From NCBI RefSeq assembly GCF_014193675.1, contig NZ_BLXZ01000001.1:310001-374000 (forward strand): DNA of 64,000 bases. The letters are read 5' to 3'. Of this stretch, positions 34,840 through 43,756 are shown piece after piece. The stretch is from Geomonas limicola. Lineage in GTDB: Bacteria; Desulfobacterota; Desulfuromonadia; Geobacterales; Geobacteraceae. The notes beneath the pieces were generated by a model. That model was not told where the DNA came from. It made no database searches and was given only the letters and a program-made list of their open reading frames with translations. The first letter of the stretch is position 1. Every line of letters starts with the position of its first letter. Position numbers and translations under genes: made by a program.

Positions 34840-35667
34840 ATGGCCATCAGCGATAAAGATTTCGAGCAGCTTCGCGATTTTATCTACCGCCACTGCGGGA
34901 TTTATTTCAACGCTGCCAAAAAATACTTCCTGGAGAGTCGAGTCACGCACCGGTTGGCGGCTACCGGCATCAAGACGGCGGCGGAGTACCACGCCCTGCT
35001 GTCCTCGCCGGCCGGCGCGAACGAGCTCAAGTTCTTCATGGACGAGATCACCACCAACGAGACCTACTTCTTCAGGAATCCGGCGCAGCTGAAGGCGCTG
35101 GAACAGAAGCTCTTCTCCGACATCGTGGAAAAAAAGAACAAGATCGGTTTCCGCAAGTTGCGGATCTGGAGCGCCGCCTCCTCATCCGGAGAGGAGGCCT
35201 ATACCCTGGCGATGGTCCTCCTGGAGCACCGCTCGACGCTGTTCAAGGACTGGATCATCGAAATCGTTGGTACCGACATCAACGAAACCGTCATTGCGCA
35301 GGCCAAGGAGGGGGTATACAACGCCTACTCTGTGCGCAACGTTCCGCCGCACCTGAAGAGCAAGTACTTCAAGGAAGACGGCGGGAAATTCATCCTGTCG
35401 GCCGAGGTGAAGAAGTTCGTCACCTTCAACAAACTGAACCTGTTCGACGACACCAAGATGATCTTTATGAAGAGCTTCGACCTCATCTTCTGCGCGAACG
35501 TACTCATCTATTTTGACCTGGCCGCGAAGGCGAAGGTCGTGCAGCACTTTTACAACAACCTGCAGCCCTACGGTTACTTCTTCATCGGGCAATCGGAGTC
35601 GCTGCACGGTGTCAACGAGATGTTCAAGCTGGTTCACTTTCCCGGAGGCTTTGCCTACTGCAAGTAG
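34840..35667 (+). CDS. cheR: CheR-type protein-glutamate methyltransferase
   Basis: The protein has 275 residues from ATG 34840 with AAAGGA upstream. The N-terminal helical CheR domain (about 5-70) precedes a Rossmann SAM-binding domain with FFMDEITTNETYFFRN, IWSAASSSGEEAYTLAM, VGTDINETVIAQAKEGVY and FCANVLIYFD. It methylates glutamates of chemoreceptors using S-adenosylmethionine. No che operon is visible next to it, so it may serve a receptor encoded elsewhere or an alternative pathway. An HDOD gene follows after 23 bases. Confidence 0.95.
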   Translation: MAISDKDFEQLRDFIYRHCGIYFNAAKKYFLESRVTHRLAATGIKTAAEYHALLSSPAGANELKFFMDEITTNETYFFRNPAQLKALEQKLFSDIVEKKNKIGFRKLRIWSAASSSGEEAYTLAMVLLEHRSTLFKDWIIEIVGTDINETVIAQAKEGVYNAYSVRNVPPHLKSKYFKEDGGKFILSAEVKKFVTFNKLNLFDDTKMIFMKSFDLIFCANVLIYFDLAAKAKVVQHFYNNLQPYGYFFIGQSESLHGVNEMFKLVHFPGGFAYCK

Positions 35668-35690
35668 TAGAGGTATCGAGGAGGTTGCAT

Positions 35691-36566
35691 ATGAAAGAGA
35701 CGACGTTGGCCGCCAGGGCCGAGCACCTGATCGGGGCTTCCGATACCTTGCCCACCATCCCGACCGTCGCCACGCGCATCCTGGCGCTTCTGGACCAGGG
35801 GGAGGTGAACCTCGACGAGGTGGCGGACCTGATGCTGGCGGACCAGATCCTCACCGCCCGGGCCTTGAAGATCATCAACTCGCCGGTGTTCCGTCCCGCC
35901 GCTCCCATCACCTCCTTGAAAGCCGCCGTGGTCTACCTGGGTGTGGCACACATCCGGGAAATCATCCTGACCACCTCGCTCATCGACATCTTCGACGGCG
36001 GTTCGGCCATTGGACTGAGCTCCTTCTGGGAGCACTCTTTCGGGGTGGGCATGGTCGCCAAGGTCATCGCGGGGAAAGCCGGTTACCGCGACGTCGACAA
36101 GGCGTACATCGCAGGGGTGATCCACGACATCGGGATCGTCTTCTTGAGCAGCTATCATGGGGACGGCGTCAAGCGGGTGCAGAGCCGCGTCGAGAAAGGG
36201 GCTGACCTTTTAGCCACGGAAGTGGAGGAGTTCGGGGCGACACACTGCGAAGTCGGCCTCTGCCTCGCCCAGCGCTGGAACTTCCCGGAGGCCTACTGTG
36301 AGGTCATCGCCTGCCACCACGATCCCTACCAGGCGACCCTCGACCCGGTGCTGAGCGCACTGGTGAACCTGGCGAACCTCTTCTGGAGCATGCACCTCCC
36401 CGATTACGGCGGCTGGGTGAGCTTCAACCTGGCCACGGAACCCGCCTGGAAACTGTTGAAGGAGCGCTGCCCCGACCTCAAGATGGACGAGGAGCGCTTC
36501 CGCTACGAACTGGAAGAGGCCGTGCAGGAAGTGCAGCAGCTGGTGGCCTCCATCTTCAGCAGTTAA
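35691..36566 (+). CDS. HDOD-domain signalling protein
   Basis: The protein has 291 residues from ATG 35691 behind GAGGAGG. The HDOD domain (about 20-220) shows LPTIPTVATRILALLDQG, LADQILTARALKIINSPVF and an intact-looking HDIGIVFL. HDOD proteins are relatives of HD phosphohydrolases that usually lack activity and act as scaffolds in signalling. It is cotranscribed with cheR and ends at a strong terminator. Confidence 0.92.
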   Translation: MKETTLAARAEHLIGASDTLPTIPTVATRILALLDQGEVNLDEVADLMLADQILTARALKIINSPVFRPAAPITSLKAAVVYLGVAHIREIILTTSLIDIFDGGSAIGLSSFWEHSFGVGMVAKVIAGKAGYRDVDKAYIAGVIHDIGIVFLSSYHGDGVKRVQSRVEKGADLLATEVEEFGATHCEVGLCLAQRWNFPEAYCEVIACHHDPYQATLDPVLSALVNLANLFWSMHLPDYGGWVSFNLATEPAWKLLKERCPDLKMDEERFRYELEEAVQEVQQLVASIFSS

Positions 36567-36593
36567 CCGGCAGCGCATACCCCGTACAACAAC

Positions 36594-36635
36594 AAAAGGG
36601 TCCGCCCCCCAGGGGAACGGACCCTTTGTTTTTTC
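36594..36635 (+). terminator. Terminator after HDOD gene
   Basis: AAAGGGTCCG pairs with CGGACCCTTT around a 13-base loop and is followed by GTTTTTTC. Confidence 0.9.
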
Positions 36636-36693
36636 GAAACTGATCTACCCCGTGATCATCTGGGGTTAAGCCGCCGGTTCTCGCCTCTCGGGG

Positions 36694-38178
36694 CTACCCG
36701 AACACGTTGTGCAGCGCTCCGTCGACAAGTACCGAGATCTCCCGGGCAACGGGATAGTCGCGCTGCAGCCGGTCGGCGCGCTCCCGGTAGGGTGCCAGGA
36801 ATTCCGGACGAGCTTTACGCATAAGGCGCAGGGTCTGCGCGTAGAGCATCCGGACCGTGGGGTTGCGCGGCTGATCGAGGCACAGGCGGAAAACGCCATC
36901 CAGGATCTCGCGCTCACCGCGCAGCACGGCCCCCTCGAGGAAATCCAGGTTCAGGCAGGAAAGGCGCAGTTGCTGTTCCAGGCGCACCAGGTAATCGGCA
37001 ACGTAGGCTTCTACCGGGAGGTAGTACCAGGAAGGTGCCGAAGCCATCCGTACCCCGACCTTGGCAGAGAGTAACTTGCTCATCTCGGTACACAACTCGT
37101 AGATCCACTCTCCTGAGCCGTCATTGCAGGGGATGGCCTTCTCCGCCAACCGCTCGGCATCGGCAGCCCGAATCAGGCTAACCTCCAGCTTCCCTTCAGG
37201 CGACGACCGATCAATGGTGACTCCAATCACGAAATCGGGGACGTCCCCTTCGCTGCCGGCCATCCTGCAGAGCACTTCGTCACTGCAGGGTGTGCCGAAC
37301 CTGGCGAATCCCTCCCTTTGCCTCCACGGGATGAGGGCGACGCCGACCGCATCGGAGGCGATATGGATCACCTCTGCCAGCAGCAGGGGCACGGCGCGGC
37401 TCAGATGATCGGCAGGTCCCTCCTGTGCGGCCTGATCCCCCACTACGGTGCTACCGATGACCATGAACCGCGGTGCGCCCGTTGATTTGAGACCTAGGAG
37501 CCTGGCGAAGGGTGAGCGTTGCCGCATCCACAGGGGCCCCTCGATGGTCAGGGTGGTGAGCCCCGTCTCCGTAGCGGGGAAGGATGCAGGATCGACCGTT
37601 TCCTCCTCGTGTTCACGCTGCAGCTCCTGGAGCAGGCACCGTGCATCATCCAGATCAGGCTCAACCTCCAGTGCGGCCACCAGACTCGCTTCAGCAGCTT
37701 CCCGGTTGTCGAGCTGAAGCTGAACCTTGGCCAGCATGGTCAAGATATCGCTGTCCTCTCCCTCCTCATCCAGGTACTCCTCGAGAAGCAGTTGAGCGTC
37801 CTCGGGTCTGTCGTTGGCGAGGTAGACCTGTGCCAGCAGCAACGTGCCACGCGAGGGAAGCAGGTCGGTGTGGAAGAGATGCTCTGCATAGGGGACGATT
37901 TCCGCGCCGAAGCCGTCGTCAAGCGCCTTGACCAGCAGACCGTGAAGTTCATCCGACTGGTCGCGGTGCCGTTCCAGATCTGTCAGCAGTACGTTGTCGA
38001 GCCACTGGTTCCTGGAGATGAAAAGCTCCCGACCCGTTTCGTCGAAGACCTTGATGGTCCTAGCTTCGTCGGCCGGCGCAGGTGCTTCCTTCCGTGCGGC
38101 AGACTGGGTGAGAGGTGAAGGTTCCTGCGGCTTTACAGGATCAGGCTTCTGCCCGAAGAATTTGCTGAAGATGCCCAT
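36694..38178 (-). CDS. Large protein of unknown function with TPR-like region
   Basis: The protein has 494 residues from ATG 38178 behind GGAAGG. The N-terminal segment is short and Pro/Ala-rich (about 8-40). Residues 50-200 look like TPR helices (LLAQVYLANDRPEDAQLLLEE, AKVQLQLDNREAAEASLVAALEVEP). The middle and C-terminal parts (about 215-494) are alpha/beta then helical, with no motif I recognise. There is no signal peptide. It is convergent with the HDOD gene and seems to be transcribed alone. Confidence 0.85.
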   Translation of the reverse strand: MGIFSKFFGQKPDPVKPQEPSPLTQSAARKEAPAPADEARTIKVFDETGRELFISRNQWLDNVLLTDLERHRDQSDELHGLLVKALDDGFGAEIVPYAEHLFHTDLLPSRGTLLLAQVYLANDRPEDAQLLLEEYLDEEGEDSDILTMLAKVQLQLDNREAAEASLVAALEVEPDLDDARCLLQELQREHEEETVDPASFPATETGLTTLTIEGPLWMRQRSPFARLLGLKSTGAPRFMVIGSTVVGDQAAQEGPADHLSRAVPLLLAEVIHIASDAVGVALIPWRQREGFARFGTPCSDEVLCRMAGSEGDVPDFVIGVTIDRSSPEGKLEVSLIRAADAERLAEKAIPCNDGSGEWIYELCTEMSKLLSAKVGVRMASAPSWYYLPVEAYVADYLVRLEQQLRLSCLNLDFLEGAVLRGEREILDGVFRLCLDQPRNPTVRMLYAQTLRLMRKARPEFLAPYRERADRLQRDYPVAREISVLVDGALHNVFG

Positions 38179-38337
38179 CGATAGCCCTTCCAATTAAAGA
38201 GGTAGCATGCCAACGGTGTGCTGCGCCTGTGACTATATGAACTTTTGTCGGGCATTTCAATAAGAAGCTGTTCTTTTTCATTCAGACTACCGCTCTCTGG
38301 AGTTCGTCTGCGGTGGCAGCTACTCCATGGAATCACG

Positions 38338-38376
38338 TAAAAACAGCCACCGAGGTTAAAGCTCGGTGGCTGTTTC
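38338..38376 (-). terminator. Terminator of the etf/Fe-S operon
   Basis: A perfect 14-base-pair stem, AAACAGCCACCGAG with its complement around GTTAAAG, is followed on the minus strand by TTTTTA. It lies about 50 bases past the stop at 38427. Confidence 0.9.
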
Positions 38377-38426
38377 ATGTCCTGCGCGGAGCAAGCCAAG
38401 ACGGTTGCCTCACCAGAAGACGCGGG

Positions 38427-40391
38427 TCACGATCGTAGCCCCCGCGCCACTACCTCGGCAACGTCCCGCACCTCGATCATGCCACTGGCCAACTCCTTGA
38501 CCCCGTCCTCGATCATGGTCATGCAGTAGGGACAGGTAACGCAGATGGTATCCGGGTGGCTATCGAGGGCCTCCTCAACACGGTTCAGGTTGATCCGTTC
38601 CCCCAGGTGCTCTTCCAGCCACATGCGCCCGCCACCGGCACCACAACAAAAGGACTGTTCCCTGTTTCTGCGCATCTCGAGCGGCGCGTTGCCGGTGGCC
38701 AATTCCAGCACCGCCCGGGGAGCCTGGTAGACGCCGTTGTGACGCCCCAGGTAACAGGAGTCGTGGAACACCACACTCCCTGCATCGACCTCCTGAAGTT
38801 GCAGCCTCCCCTCACGCAGAAGACCTTCGATGAATTCGGCGTGCGGGATCACCTCGATTTCCAGGCCATACTGCCGGTAGTCGTTTTTAAGCGTCGTGAA
38901 GCAGTGCGGGCACTGGGTGATTACCTTGGTCACCCCTCTTGCCTGGAAAGCGGCTACGTTGTCACGGGCAAACTGGTCAAAGAGGTACTCGTTCCCCAGT
39001 CGGCGCAGGCTGTCGCCGCAGCACTTCTCCTCCTTGCCGAGGATGCCCCAGGACACCCCCGCCGCGTTCAGTATCTGCGCCAGCGCCAGGGTCACCTGTT
39101 TGCTCCTCGGATCGAAGGAGCCGGAGCAGCCGACGTAGAGCAGGTACTCGGTCCGGCCCGCCTCGTAGGTCGGCACCTGCAGGGAGCCCGACCACTTGGT
39201 CCGCTCAGCGGGGGCAATACCCCAAGGGTTGCTGCGCTGCTCCAGGTTCTCGAAGAGCAAGAGCAGTTCCCGGGGGAAATCGGCATGCATCTGAACCTGG
39301 TGCCGGCGCAGCTTGGTGAGTTTCGGTAACTGTTCGATGCAGACCGGGCAGGCGGCCAGGCACGCCGCACAGGAAGTACAGGACCAGATGGCGTCGGCCG
39401 CCACGCTCTGCCCCCCCTCTCCTACCAGCGGGATGGAGCGGGAGCCACCAGCCTTGATGAGCGGGCCGCTCACCAGGAGGTTTTCCTTGATGCTATGCAT
39501 GACTAGGCGCGGGTTGAGCGGCTTGCCGGTCGTGGTTGCCGGGCATTGCTGCTGGCAGCGACCACACTCGGTACAGGAGAAGGAGTCAAAGAGATCCTTC
39601 CAGGTGAAATCATCGATTCGACCGGCACCCAACCTTCCACCTTCGACGAATTCCTCGCGCGGAGGTACCGGGATACCGTCCAGCTCCTTGAGGTAGCAAT
39701 TGGGGAGCGCCGCCAGGATGTGCAGGTGTTTGCTGAAGGGGAGATAGTTGAGAAAGAACAGAAGGGCTGCAGCGTGCAGCCACCAGAAGCAGGCTCCGGC
39801 CAAACCAAGCTGGCTTGCGCCCAGGTGGCCGCCGAGCAGTCTGCCGGCGGCCGAACTGACCGGCATGGCTGCCGCTGCGGGTTCGGTCCCTGCTGCTATT
39901 TCGGCGCCGTGCAGACCGAAGTAGGCAATCATGAGTACGCCGATCAGGGCGAGGATGCCGAAGGCCTCCAGGCTGCGCGCTTCCCGGTAGGGAGGATTAA
40001 TTGCGCGGCGACAGGCGGCGACGCACACCGCAACCAGGGCGGCGAGGGATACCAGGTCGAAGACGGTCAAAAGCGGCCCGTACCATGCGGCGGGCAAGAG
40101 CGAGAAGCGGGCGGGCGGGAAGATTCCGGCCAGCAGGAATTCGCCGTTGGCCAGGGCCAGGACGAGAAAGGACCAGAAGATCAGCAGGTGGTTCAGGCCA
40201 AAGGGACGGCTCAGCACCCGCTGCTGCAAGAGGGCGAGGCTGAACATCGCCTTGAGACGCTGCCCCGGGTTGGAGAAGCGGTCCTCAGCGCCACCCAGGG
40301 CGACCAGCCCCAAGCGGGTGTAGCAACTCCAGCAGAACAGGAGACTTGCGCCAATCAGAAGCGGTGCGAAGACAATGGGATCAGGTTGCAT
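38427..40391 (-). CDS. Membrane-bound Fe-S oxidoreductase (EtfAB partner, CCG-domain, HdrD-like)
   Basis: The protein has 654 residues. Six or so N-terminal membrane helices (about 1-225) resemble a NarI-type cytochrome part. A ferredoxin-like domain follows with CTECGRCQQQC and CTSCAACLAACPVC (two [4Fe-4S]). Two CCG domains come after: VGCSGSFDPR...EKCCGDSLRR...QCPHCFTTL and FHDSCYLGRHN...FCCGAGGG...CPYCMTM. The order matches the membrane protein that takes electrons from ETF to menaquinone in this group. It lies 40 bases downstream of etfA on the same strand. Confidence 0.9.
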   Translation of the reverse strand: MQPDPIVFAPLLIGASLLFCWSCYTRLGLVALGGAEDRFSNPGQRLKAMFSLALLQQRVLSRPFGLNHLLIFWSFLVLALANGEFLLAGIFPPARFSLLPAAWYGPLLTVFDLVSLAALVAVCVAACRRAINPPYREARSLEAFGILALIGVLMIAYFGLHGAEIAAGTEPAAAAMPVSSAAGRLLGGHLGASQLGLAGACFWWLHAAALLFFLNYLPFSKHLHILAALPNCYLKELDGIPVPPREEFVEGGRLGAGRIDDFTWKDLFDSFSCTECGRCQQQCPATTTGKPLNPRLVMHSIKENLLVSGPLIKAGGSRSIPLVGEGGQSVAADAIWSCTSCAACLAACPVCIEQLPKLTKLRRHQVQMHADFPRELLLLFENLEQRSNPWGIAPAERTKWSGSLQVPTYEAGRTEYLLYVGCSGSFDPRSKQVTLALAQILNAAGVSWGILGKEEKCCGDSLRRLGNEYLFDQFARDNVAAFQARGVTKVITQCPHCFTTLKNDYRQYGLEIEVIPHAEFIEGLLREGRLQLQEVDAGSVVFHDSCYLGRHNGVYQAPRAVLELATGNAPLEMRRNREQSFCCGAGGGRMWLEEHLGERINLNRVEEALDSHPDTICVTCPYCMTMIEDGVKELASGMIEVRDVAEVVARGLRS

Positions 40392-40431
40392 AGGGTTCCT
40401 CTTTTTCTGGGCTGGGCGACGCGGTGCAATC

Positions 40432-41748
40432 TCACCTGACGCCCTTCAGCTCCCTGAGGTAGCTGGTGATTGCCGGAACGACCTTGAACAGGTCGCCGAC
40501 GATACCGTAGCCTGCTACCTCGAAGATGGGGGCCTGCGGGTCGCGGTTGATGGCGATGACCAGGTCGGAATCCTGCATGCCGACCAAGTGCTGGATAGCC
40601 CCGGAGATCCCGCAGGCGAGATAGATCTTCGGACGCACCGTCTTGCCGGTCTGCCCCACCTGGCGCTCCGCCGGCATCCACCCGGCGTCCACCGCGCTGC
40701 GCGAGGCAGCCACAACCCCGCCAAGCTCGTCCGCCAATTCCTGCAGAATGCCGAAGTTCTCCTTGGACATCATGCCGCGTCCGCCGGAGACGATGAACTC
40801 GGCGCCGGCGACATCCACCTGGTCACCCCGATTCTCCCGGATCACCTCGAGCACCTTGGTGAAAACCAGTGCCTCGTTGATGGGGAGGGTCTCGTGGACG
40901 ATGCTTCCGGTAGCGAAAGGCTGGCGTTCGGGGAGTGTCATGACGTGGGCACGCACGGTGGCCATTTGGGGGCGAAACCGGTCGCACATGATGGTTGCCA
41001 TGATGTTGCCGCCAAAGGCCGGGCGGGTCTGCATCAGGTTGCGGTGCTCATCGATGTCGAGACCGGTACAGTCGGCGGTGAGCCCGGTCCCGACCCTGGT
41101 CGCCACCGCACCAGCCAGATCGCGCCCAAGGCCGGTCGCCCCCATGAGAACCACCTCCGGGCGGTGTTTCTCAATCAGGTAGCAAAGGGCGTCCAGGTAG
41201 GGATAGGTACGGTAGTGGCGCAAGACCGGCTGGTCCATGAGGTAGACCTTCTGGGCACCGTAGCACAGGGCTTCCTGGCACAAATGCTCCACCCGGTCGC
41301 CAAGGACCACCGCGCAGAGCTCGACACCGAGCTTTATTGCGAGCTCGGCACCTTTGCCGAGGAGTTCCCAGGAAACCCGGGCGGCCTCACCGTCGGTCTG
41401 CTCGACGAAGACCCAGACACCGCGGTATTGAGCCACCAGGTCGCGTCGGGCCTTTTCCTCCGGATCGGCATCCTCTTCCGCCAGGGTCTTTTGGCCATCC
41501 AGGGCTGCAAGGATCTCAAGCTCCTCCGGCGAGTAGAAGATCTCCAACGCGCCGCCCGGACAGGCTTTCACGCACTTCAGGCAGCCGATGCACTTGGCAA
41601 GCAGGATCTCCGGCTCGCCCGCAGCGTTCATCTCGATGCCGTCTACCGGGCAGCTCCCCTGGCAGCGGGCACCACAGGCGATGCACTTGCCTTCTAAAAG
41701 GCGCACCTTCCCGCGTGGCTTCTTGATTTTCGTTGTGACCTCGGTCAT
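40432..41748 (-). CDS. etfA: Electron transfer flavoprotein alpha subunit with N-terminal ferredoxin domain
   Basis: The protein has 438 residues, about 100 longer than classical EtfA. The extra N-terminus has two [4Fe-4S] motifs, CIACGARCQGSCP and CIGCLKCVKACP. The EtfA core follows, ending in the FAD domain with SGGRGM, VAASRSAVDAGW, QVGQTGKTVRPKIYLACGIS and GM. The added clusters suggest electrons can enter or leave through Fe-S centres, as in ETF/HdrD-like modules. It sits between etfB and the membrane Fe-S protein. Its gap to etfB is filled by repeats. Confidence 0.95.
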   Translation of the reverse strand: MTEVTTKIKKPRGKVRLLEGKCIACGARCQGSCPVDGIEMNAAGEPEILLAKCIGCLKCVKACPGGALEIFYSPEELEILAALDGQKTLAEEDADPEEKARRDLVAQYRGVWVFVEQTDGEAARVSWELLGKGAELAIKLGVELCAVVLGDRVEHLCQEALCYGAQKVYLMDQPVLRHYRTYPYLDALCYLIEKHRPEVVLMGATGLGRDLAGAVATRVGTGLTADCTGLDIDEHRNLMQTRPAFGGNIMATIMCDRFRPQMATVRAHVMTLPERQPFATGSIVHETLPINEALVFTKVLEVIRENRGDQVDVAGAEFIVSGGRGMMSKENFGILQELADELGGVVAASRSAVDAGWMPAERQVGQTGKTVRPKIYLACGISGAIQHLVGMQDSDLVIAINRDPQAPIFEVAGYGIVGDLFKVVPAITSYLRELKGVR

Positions 41749-41775
41749 AGGGATTCCTTCGTTACAATCTGTTTT

Positions 41776-41985
41776 GCCACGGAGGCACGGAGCTCACGGA
41801 GTACGCCAACGGCAATCACCCCTGCCCTCCCCTGCGCAATGGCTCATCGAGGTATTACGGCAAAGAACGTCTCCCCCTCCCTTGACGGGAGGGGCCGGGA
41901 GGTGGGTGAAGCTGCCATCTGCACAGATGTGGCACCTGCCCCCTCACCCTGTTCCTCTCCCGCAAGACCGTTTTCCGAAATTCCA
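41776..41985. repeat. Repeat cluster between etfB and etfA
   Basis: A CCACGGAGGCACGGAGCTCA copy (41776-41806) is followed by C-rich/G-rich imperfect palindromes at about 41867-41905 and 41940-41970. They fill most of the 276-base gap. No gene is seen in it. Confidence 0.7.
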
Positions 41986-42024
41986 GAAGAACCTGCGCAA
42001 GGGGGATGTGAGATCACCTGCCAT

Positions 42025-42837
42025 TTACACGGTCAAAAGGTCCCGCGCCAGGAGACGCTCGACCAGGTCGCGCGCGGTGCCGGAGGGGTCCTTGAGCCCG
42101 TCACCCACGATCTCACCCTGGCTGCGCTCCGGCGAGAAGATTCGGCTCACCCAGGTCGGGGACCCCTTGAGGCCGATGCTGTTGGTATCAAGTCTCAGGA
42201 CACCGTTGTCCCAAACATCAACGTCGCTCTGCACGGCCTTGAGCCGCATGGGAACCGTCGGATAGCGCGGCTGATTCAACTCCCTCACCACGGTAATCAT
42301 GGCCGGAAGCTTGGCCTCGACGATCTCGTAACGCCCCTCCAGCTTGCGGCGCACCCGGATCTTGCGAGCAAGGAAATCCAGGTGCTCGATCCGATCCACC
42401 AGGGTGAGTTGCGAGATGCCCAGCCGCACCGCGATTCCCGGCCCCACCTGCGCCGTGTCCCCATCGATGGTCTGCTTGCCGCAAAATACCAGCCCCACTT
42501 CGTCCTGCTCGGCCAGTTTCCTGATCGCGGCGGCCAGGACGTTACTGGTAGAGAGGGTGTCGGCGCCGCCGAAGGCACGGTCGGAGAGCAGGATCGCCCG
42601 GTCAGCACCCAGCGACAGCGCCTTCCTGAGGGTGGCTTCGGCATTGGGGGGCCCCATGGAGAGTGCCACGGCCTTGAAGCCGTAGCGGTCTTTCATGCAC
42701 AGACTCTCTTCCAGAGCGTGGCTATCGTAGGGGTTGACGATGAATGGGATGCCATCGCGCACCAGGGTGTTGGTGACCGGGTCGATCTGCACCTGCGTGG
42801 TGTCGGGAACCTGCTTGATACAGGCAACTACGTACAT
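42025..42837 (-). CDS. etfB: Electron transfer flavoprotein beta subunit
   Basis: The protein has 270 residues with the EtfB start (YVVACIKQVPDTTQVQIDP), the AMP/FAD region DRAFGGADTLSTSNVLAAAI and FCGKQTIDGDTAQVGPGIA. It pairs with EtfA and accepts electrons from acyl-CoA dehydrogenases, one of which lies at 22203-23366. It follows a small ribbon-helix-helix gene after 22 bases. Confidence 0.95.
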   Translation of the reverse strand: MYVVACIKQVPDTTQVQIDPVTNTLVRDGIPFIVNPYDSHALEESLCMKDRYGFKAVALSMGPPNAEATLRKALSLGADRAILLSDRAFGGADTLSTSNVLAAAIRKLAEQDEVGLVFCGKQTIDGDTAQVGPGIAVRLGISQLTLVDRIEHLDFLARKIRVRRKLEGRYEIVEAKLPAMITVVRELNQPRYPTVPMRLKAVQSDVDVWDNGVLRLDTNSIGLKGSPTWVSRIFSPERSQGEIVGDGLKDPSGTARDLVERLLARDLLTV

Positions 42838-42859
42838 GGCGTGCCTCCTGGATGGTCGA

Positions 42860-43048
42860 TCAGTTCTCTGTCGCCGTTTCCAAGCGCCGGGAGCGCTCCC
42901 ACTGCTCCTTGAAGAGCGTCAAGGCTTCGCGTAACACAGCCGAGGCCTTGGTTTTCCGTGCATTCATGATGGTCTGAAAAACACTGAATTCCTCTTCGTT
43001 CATCCTGATCGAAACGATATTGCTCTTGATCCTGCGCTGCACTCCCAT
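42860..43048 (-). CDS. Small ribbon-helix-helix-like protein
   Basis: The protein has 62 residues behind GAGGAG. The pattern (a basic strand IKSNIVSIRMNEEEF, then helices FQTIMNARKTKASAVLREAL) fits a CopG/Arc-type ribbon-helix-helix DNA-binding domain. It lies directly ahead of etfB on the same strand and could regulate this unit. No toxin gene adjoins it. Family assignment is from pattern only. Confidence 0.7.
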   Translation of the reverse strand: MGVQRRIKSNIVSIRMNEEEFSVFQTIMNARKTKASAVLREALTLFKEQWERSRRLETATEN

Positions 43049-43082
43049 GGTCCCGCTCCTCGTTTTTGATTTCGCCGTGTGG

Positions 43083-43517
43083 TCACAGCAGAATTAGTTC
43101 GTCTCCCGGCCGGATTATCCCGCCGCTCACAACCTTCGCAAAAACACCTTCCTTGGGCATCACGCAATCCCCCGCCTGGTAGTAGATGGCACAGCGGGTA
43201 TGGCAGACCTTGCCGATCTGGGTTATCTCCATCTCAACCAGCCCCACGGCCAGGCGGGTTCCCACCGGAAGTGCCACCAGATCGATACCGCTGGTGGTCA
43301 GATTTTCTGCGAAATCACCCGGCCCCACCGACAACCCGAGTTGCCGCATCTTCTGGATGCTCTCCTGCGCCAGCAGGCTCACCTGCCGGTGCCAGTCCCC
43401 GGCATGGGCATCGCCGATGATGCCGTAGTTCTCTCTGAGGTGCACCGCGTCCTTCGGGGTCTTTTTCTCCCCTTTCGACTCGCTGACACTTACCGCCTCT
43501 ATGCGTCCTTTCTGCAT
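43083..43517 (-). CDS. MOSC-domain protein
   Basis: The protein has 144 residues from ATG 43517, which has AGGAGG upstream; a longer frame to 43604 only reads through a repeat. The MOSC beta-barrel is seen in NYGIIGDAHAGDWHRQVSLL, GDFAENLTTSGIDL, QIGKVCHTRCAIYYQAGDC and GVFAKVVSGGIIRPGDEL. MOSC domains carry sulfur for molybdenum cofactor use; the Cys in KVCHTRC is a candidate carrier. It follows moaA on the same strand, so a cofactor role is likely. Confidence 0.92.
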   Translation of the reverse strand: MQKGRIEAVSVSESKGEKKTPKDAVHLRENYGIIGDAHAGDWHRQVSLLAQESIQKMRQLGLSVGPGDFAENLTTSGIDLVALPVGTRLAVGLVEMEITQIGKVCHTRCAIYYQAGDCVMPKEGVFAKVVSGGIIRPGDELILL

Positions 43518-43547
43518 GCGGACCTCCTGAAACGTCAAAAACTTTTG

Positions 43548-43748
43548 CCACGGGGACACGGAGAACACGAAGTAAATCCAGATTCGGGGAAGCAGTAAAC
43601 CCATGCGAGGCGTTCACTTGCCTGCGATTTTCTCAGCAGCCTCCGTGGCATCGAAAGCGCCGAACGCTACACTCGGCACGGACCTGCAGCAGAAAGTCTT
43701 TCTCCGTTTATCGCCTTTCTCCGTGATCTCCGTGCCACCGTGGCAAAA
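43548..43748. repeat. Inverted pair of CACGGAG repeats
   Basis: A copy at 43551-43576 (GCCACGGGGACACGGAGAAC) and an inverted copy at 43717-43747 (TCTCCGTGATCTCCGTGCCA) flank about 140 bases between the moaA stop and the MOSC start. The spacing is like that of the pair at 16773 and 16948. Confidence 0.7.
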
Positions 43749-43756
43749 TAATGCCT

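Noticed and set aside
43518..43604. N-terminal extension of the MOSC protein
   Set aside because: The extra codons are a translated CACGGAG repeat; ATG 43517 has AGGAGG ahead of it.
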